DNA from: Caulobacteraceae bacterium
GTDB lineage: Bacteria > Pseudomonadota > Alphaproteobacteria > Caulobacterales > Caulobacteraceae
Direction: 5' to 3'
Assembly: GCA_004144935.1 (NCBI GenBank)
Contig: SDZP01000054.1
Location: 1 to 14,233, forward strand
Length of the DNA stretch: 14,233 nt
Shown here: in pieces, positions 1-8,884 of the stretch
Layout of the letters: every line of letters starts with the position of its first letter
Position numbering within the stretch: position 1 is the first letter of the stretch
The notes under the pieces: generated by a model
What the model saw: only the letters and a program-made list of their open reading frames with translations
What the model was told of the DNA's origin: nothing
Databases searched by the model: none
Translations under genes and position numbers: made by a program

Positions 1-895
1 CCAGGCTGCTGACCAGGAAGCCGGTCTCGCCCGGTTCGATGACCTCGGTGGTCGAGCCGTTTCGCCAGGCGACGACGGGCGTGCCGGTGGCCATGGCCTC
101 GATCATCACCAGGCCGAAGGGCTCGGGCCAGTCGATGGGGAACAGCAGGGCCTCGGCGTTGCCGAGGAAGACCGACTTCTGCTGCTCGTTGATCTCGCCG
201 ATGAATTCGATGGAGGGGTCGCCGGCGATCAGCGGCTCGATGACCTCGGCGTAGTACTGCTTGTCGGCGCCGTCGATCTTGGCGGCGATCTTCAGCGGCA
301 GGCCAGCGGCTTTGGCGATGGCGATGGCGCGGTCGGGGCGCTTTTCCGGCGAGATACGGCCGAGGAAGGCCAGGTAGCCGGACCCGCGCGGGGAGTAGTC
401 CAGCAGGGTGGAAGGCAGGCCGTGCTGCACGGTGCCGGCCCAGTTGGCGAAGGGCAGGCCGCGGCGCTGGTCGTCGGAGATCGAGACGACCGGATACTTC
501 GACCAGTGCTCGTAGATGGCCGGCAGGTCCTTCAGGTCCAGGCGGCCATGCAGGGTGGTCAGGGTGCGGTGGGCGATGTCCTCGAACAGCGGGAACTGGA
601 TCATGTCGGTGTGGAAGTGGATGAGGTCGAACTCATGAGCCCGGCGGCGCACCTCGGCCAGCATCGACATGTGGGCGGCGAGATCCGACTTCAGGGGCGC
701 CGGGTCGAGGCGGATGGCCTGGTCGCGGCCGGGGACGAGTGTGGCCTGGGTCTTCGACTCCCCGCTGGCGAACAGGGTGACGTCGTGGCCAAGTTCGACG
801 AGGGCGTCGGTCAGGTAGGCGACGACGCGTTCGGTGCCGCCGTAGAGGAGGGGGGGAACAGCTTCGTATAGGGGGGCGACCTGGGCGATTTTCAC
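1..895 (-). CDS. Glycosyltransferase family 4 (GT-B fold), 3' end missing
   Basis: Predicted to transfer a sugar from a nucleotide-sugar donor to an acceptor such as a surface polysaccharide or lipid-linked precursor, in the cytoplasm or at the inner membrane. The 298 visible residues begin MKIAQVAPLYEAVPP and continue with a GGTERVV segment typical of the N-terminal Rossmann domain. FLGRISPEKRPDRAI (about 177-191) opens the C-terminal domain. The EX7E signature lies at Glu258 to Glu266 in EPFGLVMIE, followed by AMATGTPVVA. The start is GTG at 895, preceded by a GAGGAG Shine-Dalgarno about 8 bases upstream; no in-frame ATG gives a better N-terminus. Family members are usually about 340-400 residues, so the C-terminal part lies beyond the left edge. 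It is divergent from the MoxR operon across 196 bases. Donor and acceptor cannot be told from sequence. Confidence 0.93.
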   Translation of the reverse strand, partial: MKIAQVAPLYEAVPPLLYGGTERVVAYLTDALVELGHDVTLFASGESKTQATLVPGRDQAIRLDPAPLKSDLAAHMSMLAEVRRRAHEFDLIHFHTDMIQFPLFEDIAHRTLTTLHGRLDLKDLPAIYEHWSKYPVVSISDDQRRGLPFANWAGTVQHGLPSTLLDYSPRGSGYLAFLGRISPEKRPDRAIAIAKAAGLPLKIAAKIDGADKQYYAEVIEPLIAGDPSIEFIGEINEQQKSVFLGNAEALLFPIDWPEPFGLVMIEAMATGTPVVAWRNGSTTEVIEPGETGFLVSSL

Positions 896-1053
896 TGGGC
901 AATCTCCTCACGCGGCCATCCGTCCGGCCACAGGTCCGAAACCCCAACTCGGGGTGTGGTTCCGTCACGATTTGCTGCAGTGCAGCCGTTTCGCGAGCGG
1001 CGCAGGAATTGGGCAGTCGGCGCCTTTCGGACGGGCGAAGTGCTTCCGCGCAG

Positions 1054-1081
1054 TTGTGTTGTCACGGCAGTCGCCTAGTAT
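1054..1081 (+). promoter_or_regulatory. Possible promoter of the MoxR operon
   Basis: TTGTGT (1054-1059) and TAGTAT (1076-1081) are separated by 16 bases and end 10 bases before the ATG at 1092. GCCTAGTATC partly resembles the Caulobacter -10 pattern GCTANAWC. The match is imperfect and the start codon has only a weak Shine-Dalgarno, so this could be chance. No better candidate is visible in the 196-base divergent gap at 896-1091. Confidence 0.3.
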
Positions 1082-1091
1082 CGCGTCGGGG

Positions 1092-1757
1092 ATGGGCCAG
1101 CCGACAAATTCCGTGCCGAGCGTACCGACCGACGGACCCGTGGATCCGTCGGCGTTCGACCGCGCGCATGCGGCCCTGATGGCCGACAAGACCCTGCAGC
1201 ATGTGCTGCCGGGACTGCCCGAGGCGGCGCAGCGCAAGCCGCCGCCGAAGTGGGCGATCCCGCTTCTCGATGGCCTCGGGGTGATCAGCGGCGGGGTGAC
1301 CTTCATGGTCTGGACGGTGATCATCCTGGGCGTCGCCCTCGTCATCTTCCTGATCGTGCGCGAGCTGTTCGGCGTTCAGCTGGGCTGGAAGGGCGGCAAG
1401 GCCAAGACCAGGACCGGGGCCACCGACTGGCGGCCCGACCGGGAGAAGGCGCGCATCCTGCTGCTCGACGCCGACGCCCTGGCCGGCGAGGGCCGTTTCG
1501 ACGAGGCGGTGCATATGCTGCTGCTGCGCGGGGTGGCGGACATCACCGCCCGGCGACCGCGGCTGATCGGCCCGGCCCTGACCAGCCGCGACATCGCGGC
1601 CCTGCCCGACCTGCCGGAGGCGGCGCGGCCGGCCTTCGCCCTGATCGCCGACATCGTCGAGCGCAGCTTCTTCGGCGGCCGGCCCGTCGACGAGGCCGGC
1701 TGGCAGGAGGCGCGGGCCGCCTATGAGCAGCTCGTCTTCTCCGGGACCTGGTCATGA
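1092..1757 (+). CDS. DUF4129 domain membrane protein
   Basis: A 221-residue single-pass membrane protein and first gene of the operon. The N-terminal 55 residues are polar and proline-rich. One hydrophobic segment spans about 68-90 (TFMVWTVIILGVALVIFLIV), followed by a basic linker (GWKGGKAKTR). The C-terminal soluble domain (about 115-215) has the DUF4129 pattern of short helices: ILLLDADALAGEGRFDEAVH, a MLLLRGV helix, then LTSRDIAALP. This domain often occurs beside or fused to transglutaminase-like and MoxR-system proteins. The ATG at 1092 was preferred over an upstream extension to 954 because the extra 46 residues look like untranslated DNA; GTG 1113 is an alternative. Its stop overlaps the next gene's start (ATGA), indicating translational coupling. 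Exact function is unknown. Confidence 0.85.
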   Translation: MGQPTNSVPSVPTDGPVDPSAFDRAHAALMADKTLQHVLPGLPEAAQRKPPPKWAIPLLDGLGVISGGVTFMVWTVIILGVALVIFLIVRELFGVQLGWKGGKAKTRTGATDWRPDREKARILLLDADALAGEGRFDEAVHMLLLRGVADITARRPRLIGPALTSRDIAALPDLPEAARPAFALIADIVERSFFGGRPVDEAGWQEARAAYEQLVFSGTWS

Positions 1758-2972
1758 CCCTGGTCCCCGCACGGCGCGCCAGGAAGGCCGGAAGCAATCC
1801 GTTCTCGCCGGTGCTGGTGCTTTGGCTGGTGGCCATCGGCGTGCTGGCCTTCATCGGCAGCCTGGTGATGGGCGCCTTCGGGGACGACTTCAAGAAGGGC
1901 GACAACGGCGGGGCGCACGCCCTGTCGCGCTCGGCCGTCGGCTACGCGGGGATCATCGAGCTGCTGCGGGGGACGGGGCAGGAGGTGTCCATCGACCGCA
2001 CCGGCTATACGGACAATCCTGAAAAGCCGCTGGTGGTGCTGGCGCCGCAGGTTTTCGCCTCGCCCGAGGCGGTGCAGGAGGTGGTCAACGACGGGGCACG
2101 GCTGATCGTGCTGCCCAAATGGGCGCCGGGCCGGCATCCGACCCGGACCGGCTGGGTGCGCGGGCGCGACACGCTGCCCACGAGCCTGGTCGCCGACCTG
2201 CTGAAAGGCATCGCCGAGGGGACGAGGCTGGGCGATGACGGGGCCAACCGGTCGCGCCGGCTGCTGTGGGGCAACGGGGAGCCGTTCGCCACGACGGGGC
2301 GCATCGACCAGCTTCGGACCCTAACCCTCGGCAAGGGCTGGCGGCCGGTGATCGTCGCCGAGGGCGGCGGGGTGGTGCTGGCGCAGTCGAACAACAGCTT
2401 CATCCTGTCGGACCCCGACCTGATCAACACCCACGGGATCAGCGACAATGCCACGGCGCGGGCGGGCCTGAAGCTGCTGGCGCTGTCGCGCGGGCCCGGC
2501 CGGGGGACGGTGTTCGACGTCTCGCTCAATGGGCTGCAGAACCGGCGCAACATGCTGGAAGTCATGTTGCAGCCGCCTTTCCTGGGCGTGACCCTGGCGC
2601 TGGGGCTTGCGGCGTTGCTGCTGGGCATGCAGGCGCTGGGCCGGTTCGGGCCGCCGATCGAGAAGCCGCGGGCCATCGCGCTCGGCAAGCGCGGGCTGGC
2701 CGACAACACCGCCGCCCTGATTCGCCTGGCGCGGCGCGAGCACGCCATGGTCGAACGCTACGCCCTGTGGGTGCGGGCAGAGGCGGCGCGGGCGGTGGGG
2801 GCGCCGCACGCCCTCTCCGACACCGATCTGGAAGCCCTGCTCGACCGGCTGTCGGTGCAGCAGAACCTGACCCCCTTCACCACCCTGCGCACCCGCGCGG
2901 CGGCGGCCAAGGACATCGGCGCGGCGCTCGAGGCGGCGCGTCACCTGCATAGCTGGAGACTGGAGATGACCC

Positions 2973-2986
<14 letters not shown>
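1754..2986 (+). CDS. DUF4350 domain membrane protein
   Basis: A 410-residue protein with two predicted membrane segments, at about 18-40 (SPVLVLWLVAIGVLAFIGSL) and 275-293 (FLGVTLALGLAALLLGMQAL). If the basic N-terminus (ARRARKAG) is cytoplasmic, residues 45-270 are periplasmic and the helical tail 300-410 is cytoplasmic. The loop matches DUF4350: SRSAVGYAGIIELLRGTGQEV, then PLVVLAPQ and ARLIVLPKW strands like those of a glutamine-amidotransferase-type fold, ending in LSRGPGRGTVFDVSLNG. I see no catalytic Cys-His-Glu triad, so a binding or scaffold role is more likely than catalysis. It overlaps the preceding gene by 4 bases and the following MoxR gene by 14 bases. The family assignment rests on pattern and context. 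Confidence 0.85.
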
Positions 2987-3925
<939 letters not shown>

Positions 3926-3929
<4 letters not shown>

Positions 3930-5239
3930 TCTATCCGACGCGCACCGCTGTCGTGCTGACGGCCACGGGCGCGCCCCTGGCCGCCGCCGCCGGCGTGCTG
4001 GCGTCGAGCTACTGGGTGGTGGGCGTCGGCTGGTCGGCGCTGGTGGTGCTGATGATGCTGCTCGACGCCGGTCTGACGCGGCTGCGGCGGGCGCCGGAGA
4101 TCGTGCTCGAGGCGCCGGGGTCGTTGGCGGTAGGCTCCGGGGCCGAGGCGAGGGTCGCGGTGCTGTTCAACAACATCTTCACGCCCCGGCGGGTGGAAAT
4201 GATGCTGGAGGGCAACGAGCTGATCGCCGTCGAGCCGCGGAAGGCGACGGTCGAGGTCGGCGACAAGCAGACCGCGGCGGCCTTCACCCTGACGCCGCAG
4301 CGGCGCGGCGAGGCGGTGCTGGAGAAGCTGTGGCTGCGCTGGACCGGGCCCCTGGGCCTGGCCTGGGCGCAACTGGTTCATCCCCTGGAGTATGCGGCGC
4401 CGGTGACGCCGAACATCGCGGCAGTGAAGGAAGAGGCGCTGCGGCTGTTCTCGCGCGACGCCCTGCACGGGCTGAAGGAGCAGATCGAGACCGGGGAGGG
4501 GACCGAGTTCCACGCCCTGCGCGACTTCGTGGCCGGCATGGACCACCGGACCATGGACTGGAAGCAGTCGGCCCGCCACGGCAAGCTGGTGGCCCAGGAG
4601 CGGCGCACCGAGCGCAACCACACCGTCGTCCTGGCGCTGGACACCGGGCGGACGATGAGCGAGCCGCTGGAGGGCCTGCCGCGCATCGACCGGGCGATCA
4701 ACGCCGCCCTGCTGCTGGCCTATGTCGGACTGGCGACCGGCGACCGGATCGGCATGTTCGCCTTCGACGCCAAGCCCCGGCTGTCCACCGGGGCGACCAG
4801 CGGCGTGCAGTCGTTTCCGCTGATCCAGCGCTTGGTCTCGCGGCTCGACTACGCCAGCGAGGAGGCGAACTTCACCCTGGGCCTGACCACCCTGGCCGGC
4901 GACCTGGACCGCCGCTCGCTGATCGTCATGTTCACGGAATTCACCGACAGCATCGGCGCCGAGCTGATGATGGAGAACCTGCGGCGGCTGCTCAAGCGCC
5001 ACCTGGTTCTGTTCGTGCTGATGCGCGACGAGGAGCTGGAGACGCTGGCCAAGGCCGAGCCGCTGGACAGCAGCGACGTCTCGCGGGCGGTGACCGCCGC
5101 CGCCCTGATCCGCGAGCGGGAGGTAGTGATGATGCGCCTGCGCCGGATGGGGGTGCAGCTCGTCGAGGCGCCGGCCGGCGCGGTCGGCCCGGCGCTGATC
5201 AACGCCTATCTCGACATCAAACGCCGCAACCTGCTGTAG
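3926..5239 (+). CDS. DUF58 protein with degenerate vWA domain
   Basis: A 437-residue likely partner of the MoxR ATPase. Two hydrophobic stretches near the N-terminus (about 8-27 and 29-47) anchor it in the inner membrane, followed by a beta-rich region (about 55-155). The DUF58 signature covers about 193-225 (EFHALRDFVAGMDHRTMDW, then KQSARHGKLVAQE). A vWA-like fold follows: VVLALDTGRTM at 234-244 sits where a MIDAS DxSxS motif would be but reads DTGRT, so Ser to Gly and Ser to Thr. FTEFTDS (336-342) offers a later aspartate. Metal binding is therefore uncertain. The GTG start at 3926 overlaps the MoxR stop by 4 bases. The C-terminus ends IKRRNLL, 10 bases before the SpoIIM-like gene. Family is clear; the molecular role is inferred. 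Confidence 0.94.
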
Positions 5240-5249
5240 GAGGAAGATC

Positions 5250-6257
5250 ATGGCCGCCCTGCAGCTGAAAAGCGCCAAGTTCCGCCAGGAGCGGGAGCAC
5301 GACTGGAGCCGGCTGTCGGGCCTGCTGGAGAAGGTCGAGACGCGCGGCGCGCGCTCGCTGACCGACGAGCAGCTGCTGGCCATTCCGGTGCTTTACCGTT
5401 CAGCCCTGTCGTCGCTGTCGGTGGCCCGGGCGACCTCGCTCGACCAGAGCCTGATCGACTATCTGGAGGGGCTCTGCGCGCGGGCCTATTTCCTGGTCTA
5501 CGGGACGCGGCCGTGGCTCGGCCAGCGGCTGGGCCAGTATTTCACCAGCGGCTGGTCGCGGTCGGTGAAGGCGATCTGGAAGGAGACCCTGGCCTCGGCC
5601 CTGATCACCGCCTTCAGCATCCTCCTGGGCTATGTGCTGGTCAGCCAGAACCCCGATCTCTACTTCTCGTTCGTTTCGCCGGACATGGCCCAGGGCCGTG
5701 ATCCGACCGCCAGCTACAAGGCGCTGTACGACGCCATCTACGGCGGCGACACGAAGGAACTGGGGACCTTCGCGGCCTTCCTGTTCCAGCACAATGCGGA
5801 GGTCTGCATGTTCAGCTTCGCGCTCGGGTTCGCCTTCTGCGTGCCGACGGCGATGCTGCTGATCTACAACGGCGCCTCGCTGGGGGCGATGACCGCGGTG
5901 TTCGCGGCCAAGGGGCTGGGCTGGGGTTTCGCCGGCTGGATCATGATCCACGGGGTGACGGAGTTCTTCGCCATCATCCTGGCCGGGGCGGCGGGATTCA
6001 AGATCGGCCTGGCCGTCGCCTTCCCCGGCGATCGCACCCGGCTGGACGCCGCCGCCGAGGCCGGCCGCGCCTGCGGCGGGGTGATGGCCGGGGTGGTGCT
6101 GATGCTGGTGATGGCCGGCATCCTGGAAGGCTTCGGCCGCCAGCTGATCACCTCCGACGTCATCCGCTATTCGATCGGCATCGGCTCCGGCCTTTTGTGG
6201 CTGGCCTATTTCTACCTGCCGCGCCGCGAGAGGGGAGTCGCCGATGTCCGCCTATGA
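5250..6257 (+). CDS. SpoIIM-like (stage II sporulation protein M family) membrane protein
   Basis: A 335-residue multi-pass inner-membrane protein. The first 105 residues are soluble and helical. Hydrophobic segments follow at about 113-132, 185-206, 208-222, 226-250, 275-293 and 305-323. The family hallmark is the HGVTEFFAIILAGAAGFKIG segment (about 234-253), with the conserved His-x-x-x-Glu before a glycine-rich helix. The organism type does not sporulate, so the name reflects homology only; in such genomes the family is known mainly from MoxR/DUF58/RDD neighbourhoods. The start ATG at 5250 has a strong AGGAGGA ribosome site 7-13 bases upstream. The 3' end overlaps the RDD gene by 14 bases. 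Transport or scaffold roles are both possible. Confidence 0.93.
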   Translation: MAALQLKSAKFRQEREHDWSRLSGLLEKVETRGARSLTDEQLLAIPVLYRSALSSLSVARATSLDQSLIDYLEGLCARAYFLVYGTRPWLGQRLGQYFTSGWSRSVKAIWKETLASALITAFSILLGYVLVSQNPDLYFSFVSPDMAQGRDPTASYKALYDAIYGGDTKELGTFAAFLFQHNAEVCMFSFALGFAFCVPTAMLLIYNGASLGAMTAVFAAKGLGWGFAGWIMIHGVTEFFAIILAGAAGFKIGLAVAFPGDRTRLDAAAEAGRACGGVMAGVVLMLVMAGILEGFGRQLITSDVIRYSIGIGSGLLWLAYFYLPRRERGVADVRL

Positions 6258-7119
6258 CGCGACGGCCCGGGCCGAGGCGGCGCTGCGGCGCTCGCTGATC
6301 ACGCCCGAGGGCGTCGATCTCAACCTGCGCATCGGCGACGCCGGCCAGCGGATCGGGGCCTTCGTGATCGACTGGATGCTGCAGATACTCTGCATCGTCC
6401 TGTTCTACTGGGCCGTAAACTGGACCTTGGCGGGGCTCGGCGAAAAGGGCAGCGAGCACATCAAGATCATCGGACTGCTTGGTCTCTTCTTCCTGCGCAA
6501 TGCCTGGTTCATCGGCTTCGAGCTGTCGCCCCGGGCCGCCACCATCGGCAAGCGGGTGATGGGCCTGAGGGTGGCGGCGCGGGATGGCGGACGCCTGACC
6601 GCCGAGGCGGTCATCACCCGAAACGTCATGCGCGAGATCGAGTTCGCGGCGCCGATCAACTTCATGCTGGTGGCCGCCTTCAGCGGCGGCGCGGACGCCC
6701 TGCTGATGCTGTTCATGGCCATCTGGACCGGGATCTTCCTGTTCTTCCCGCTGTTCAACAAGGACCGGCTGCGGGCCGGCGACCTGATCGCCGGCACCTG
6801 GGTGGTGCGCACGCCCAAGCGCACGTTGCTGCCAGACCTGTCCGACAACCAGGCCCACGGTCAGTTCGCCTTCACCGACGCCCAACTCGCGGCCTACGGC
6901 ATCAAGGAGCTGCATGTGCTGGAGCAGGTGCTGCGGACCCGGGATCGCAAGACCATGCAGGCGGTGGCCCAGCGCATCCGGCGCAAGATCGAATGGATCG
7001 CCGACAGCCTCGAGAGCGACGACCAGTTTCTGCAGGCCTACTACGCCGGCCTGCGGGCCCGGCTGGAGCAGCGGATGCTGTTCGGGCACCGCCGCAAGGA
7101 CAAGTTCGACAAGGCCTGA
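6244..7119 (+). CDS. RDD family membrane protein with cytoplasmic tail
   Basis: A 291-residue inner-membrane protein and last gene of the operon. The RDD domain occupies about 28-190: QRIGAFVID carries the conserved Arg and Asp (Arg36, Asp43), and RAGDLIAGTWVV supplies the second Asp (Asp180). Membrane segments are at about 40-64, 75-92 and 143-170. SPRAATIGKRVMGLRV is the loop motif usual in RDD proteins. Residues 195-291 form a charged, mostly helical tail (about 100 residues, ending in HRRKDKFDKA) that is probably cytoplasmic and longer than in minimal RDD proteins; it could bind the ATPase or DUF58 partner. The start ATG lies 14 bases inside the SpoIIM-like gene. The stop is only 4 bases from the stop of the convergent dehydrogenase gene. 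Confidence 0.93.
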   Translation: MSAYDATARAEAALRRSLITPEGVDLNLRIGDAGQRIGAFVIDWMLQILCIVLFYWAVNWTLAGLGEKGSEHIKIIGLLGLFFLRNAWFIGFELSPRAATIGKRVMGLRVAARDGGRLTAEAVITRNVMREIEFAAPINFMLVAAFSGGADALLMLFMAIWTGIFLFFPLFNKDRLRAGDLIAGTWVVRTPKRTLLPDLSDNQAHGQFAFTDAQLAAYGIKELHVLEQVLRTRDRKTMQAVAQRIRRKIEWIADSLESDDQFLQAYYAGLRARLEQRMLFGHRRKDKFDKA

Positions 7120-7123
7120 CGGG

Positions 7124-7891
7124 CTAGATCGACTGCCCGTCGTCCACCGTCACCACGCTGCCGGTCACCGACTTCGAGGCGTCCGAGGTCAGCCAGGCGA
7201 TGACCGGGTCGAGGTCGGCCTGTTCCATCAGACGGCGGCGCGGGAAGCCCGAGATCTGCTTCCTGCCGCCCTCGCTGGCGAACCAGTCGGCGTTGATCTC
7301 GGTCTCGATGTAGCCGGGGCAGACGACGTTGACGTTGATACCCTTGTTGGCCCATTCGCGGGCCAGGGTCTTGCCCATGTGCGCCACCGCCGCCTTGGAG
7401 GCGCAGTAGGCGGCCAGGCCCGGCAGCACCTTGTGGGCCCCGATCGAGGCGATCATGACGATGCGGCCGCGGCCCGTCTCCTTCGAGCCGGCCGCCATCA
7501 TCCGCCGGGCCCCCTCGCGCACGGTCAGGAAGGCGCCGGTGACGTTGATGTCCATGACGGTGCGGAAGTCCTCGGCCGGCAGATCGACGGCCATGCCCTC
7601 GTTGTTCATGCCGGCGTTGGCGATGACGGTGTCGATGGGCCCGAGCAGGCCCTGAGCGGCCTCGAAGGCGGCGATCACGCTGGCCTCATCCTGCACGTCC
7701 ATGGCGTAGGCGGCGGCGGTCCCGCCGGCAGCCTCGATTTCACTGACCAGGTCGGCGAGGCGATCGGTGCGTCGGGCGCAGACGGCGACCCGGGCGCCGG
7801 CGGCGGCCAGCAGCAGGGCAAAGCGCCGGCCGAGGCCCGAGGAGGCGCCGGTGATCAGGACGGTGCGGCCGGCATGGGTCTGGTCGGTCAT
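7124..7891 (-). CDS. Short-chain dehydrogenase/reductase (SDR), classical type
   Basis: A 255-residue cytoplasmic NAD(P)-dependent oxidoreductase, complete in length. The cofactor motif TGASSGLG lies at 14-21, with ARRTDR (39-44) after the second strand; this basic stretch hints at NADP preference. NAG is at 92-94. Catalytic residues fit the classical set: Asn116, Ser149 (IASIG), Tyr162 and Lys166 (YCASK). The C-terminus ends TGSVVTVDDGQSI, the usual SDR ending. The ATG at 7891 is preceded by AAGGAG (7898-7903) at a 6-base spacing. It lies 59 bases downstream of the flavin-protein gene on the same strand, so the two may be co-transcribed. Substrate is not predictable; the sequence resembles 3-oxoacyl-ACP-reductase-like SDRs, but that label would be generic. 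Confidence 0.95.
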   Translation of the reverse strand: MTDQTHAGRTVLITGASSGLGRRFALLLAAAGARVAVCARRTDRLADLVSEIEAAGGTAAAYAMDVQDEASVIAAFEAAQGLLGPIDTVIANAGMNNEGMAVDLPAEDFRTVMDINVTGAFLTVREGARRMMAAGSKETGRGRIVMIASIGAHKVLPGLAAYCASKAAVAHMGKTLAREWANKGINVNVVCPGYIETEINADWFASEGGRKQISGFPRRRLMEQADLDPVIAWLTSDASKSVTGSVVTVDDGQSI

Positions 7892-7950
7892 CGGGTGCTC
7901 CTTGCTTTGGAGACGCGCTGTGCCCGCCTTCCGCTGGGTTCGGCAAGACC

Positions 7951-8499
7951 CTAGACGATCCCGGTCGGCAGTCCGTCGAGGCTGACGGCGTTCTTCTCGG
8001 CGCGATAATCGGCCAGGCCGGCTTCCCCCTTGCTCTCCGCCCAGCGGATCAGGCTGTCGCGTTCGCCCTGGTAGTCATAGAGCGGCACGGCAAAGCCGCA
8101 GGAGGTCTGCACCAGGTCGACGTCCAGGCGGACGATCTGGCGGGCGCCAGGCGGCTCGTTGCCGTCGAAGGCCGACGTGAGCATGCTGGCGTAGGCTTCG
8201 CCGCCGCGCGGCAGGATGGTCCCGCGACCGTAGAGCCGCAGGATCATCGGCGGGCCCTGGAAGGCGCAGACCATCACCGTCAGGCGACCGTCGTGGCGCA
8301 TGTGAGCAGCGGTCTCGGCGCCGCTGCCGGTAAGGTCCAGCCAGCAGAGGCTGTGTTCGTCCAGCACCCGCAAGGCGTCGAGGCCCTTGGGCGAGAGGTT
8401 GACGCGGCTGTCGGCCGTGGCGCTGGCCGTGAAGAAGATGTGCTGCTTGGCGATGAAGGCGGCGTGCTGGGCGCCGATCCGGTCGAATTGCTTGGCCAT
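7951..8499 (-). CDS. Pyridoxamine 5'-phosphate oxidase-related flavin-binding protein
   Basis: A 182-residue protein of the split-barrel FMN-binding superfamily. The N-terminal pattern IGAQHAAFIAKQHIFFTASA, then RVNLSPKGLDALRVLDEHSLCWLDLTGSGAETAAHM, is typical of a subgroup annotated as PNPOx-like. MVCAFQGPPMILRLYGRGTIL is the second barrel segment. The C-terminal part has a Cys-Gly-Phe-Ala-Val-Pro-Leu-Tyr-Asp-Tyr segment seen in this subgroup. It is unlikely to be true PdxH, which is longer and has different active-site residues; a role in reducing or binding flavin or F420-like cofactors, or in heme or stress chemistry, remains open. ATG at 8499 was chosen because the N-terminus fits the family, although its ribosome site is weak. 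It diverges from the ArsR gene across 67 bases. Confidence 0.9.
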   Translation of the reverse strand: MAKQFDRIGAQHAAFIAKQHIFFTASATADSRVNLSPKGLDALRVLDEHSLCWLDLTGSGAETAAHMRHDGRLTVMVCAFQGPPMILRLYGRGTILPRGGEAYASMLTSAFDGNEPPGARQIVRLDVDLVQTSCGFAVPLYDYQGERDSLIRWAESKGEAGLADYRAEKNAVSLDGLPTGIV

Positions 8500-8541
8500 G
8501 GGCGCAGCCTGCCACGGGGATCGAAGCTTGTTGACCCCGGA

Positions 8542-8563
8542 TATTATTCAACCGTAAGGTTGA
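8542..8563 (+). promoter_or_regulatory. Candidate promoter -10 and ArsR operator
   Basis: TATTAT (8542-8547) is a plausible -10 element; no convincing -35 lies at the usual distance. Immediately after it sits the perfect inverted repeat TCAACC-GTAA-GGTTGA (8548-8563), 3 bases before the ATG of the ArsR gene. The right arm also carries the likely ribosome site (AAGG). Sites of the form TTCAACC-N4-GGTTGA are typical upstream of ArsR genes paired with SRPBCC genes. Repressor binding here would block both transcription and access to the start, which fits autoregulation, and could also affect the divergent flavin-protein gene. Confidence 0.6.
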
Positions 8564-8566
8564 GCA

Positions 8567-8884
8567 ATGAGCCTCGACGCCACCCTGACCGCGCTCGCCG
8601 ACCCCACCCGCCGGGCCATCCTGGCGCGGCTGGCGCTCGGGGAGGCCCGCGTGACGGAGCTGGCCCGGCCGTTCGACCTGTCGCTGAACGCGGTGTCGAA
8701 ACACATCCGCATGCTGGAACGCGGCGGGCTGGTGCGGCGGCGGCGGGCGGGGCGGGAGCATATCCTGGCGCTGGAGCCGGCGGCGCTCGACGCCCCGGCC
8801 GACTGGATCGCGGCCCAGAAGTCGGCCTGGAGCGCCAGGCTGAGCAAGCTCGACGACATACTGCGCGAGGAGGACGCTCGATGA
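8567..8884 (+). CDS. ArsR-family (winged helix) transcriptional repressor
   Basis: A 105-residue DNA-binding protein. The winged helix covers most of the chain: ALADPTRRAILARLALGE (helices 1-2), VTELARPFDLSLNAVSKHIRMLE (helix-turn-helix, about 30-52), then the wing GGLVRRRRAGREHILALE. It has no ELCVCDL cysteine pair, so it is not a classical arsenic or cadmium sensor. It belongs to the subgroup encoded beside AHSA1/SRPBCC proteins, whose ligand is usually unknown. The start ATG at 8567 lies directly after the operator palindrome. Its stop overlaps the next gene's ATG (ATGA), so the two are translationally coupled. The C-terminal helix (WSARLSKLDDILREED) is probably for dimerisation. Confidence 0.94.
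   Translation: MSLDATLTALADPTRRAILARLALGEARVTELARPFDLSLNAVSKHIRMLERGGLVRRRRAGREHILALEPAALDAPADWIAAQKSAWSARLSKLDDILREEDAR

Noticed and set aside
954..1091. N-terminal extension of the DUF4129 protein
   Set aside because: The extra 46 residues contain scattered Cys and Arg with no family resemblance and would overlap the candidate promoter.
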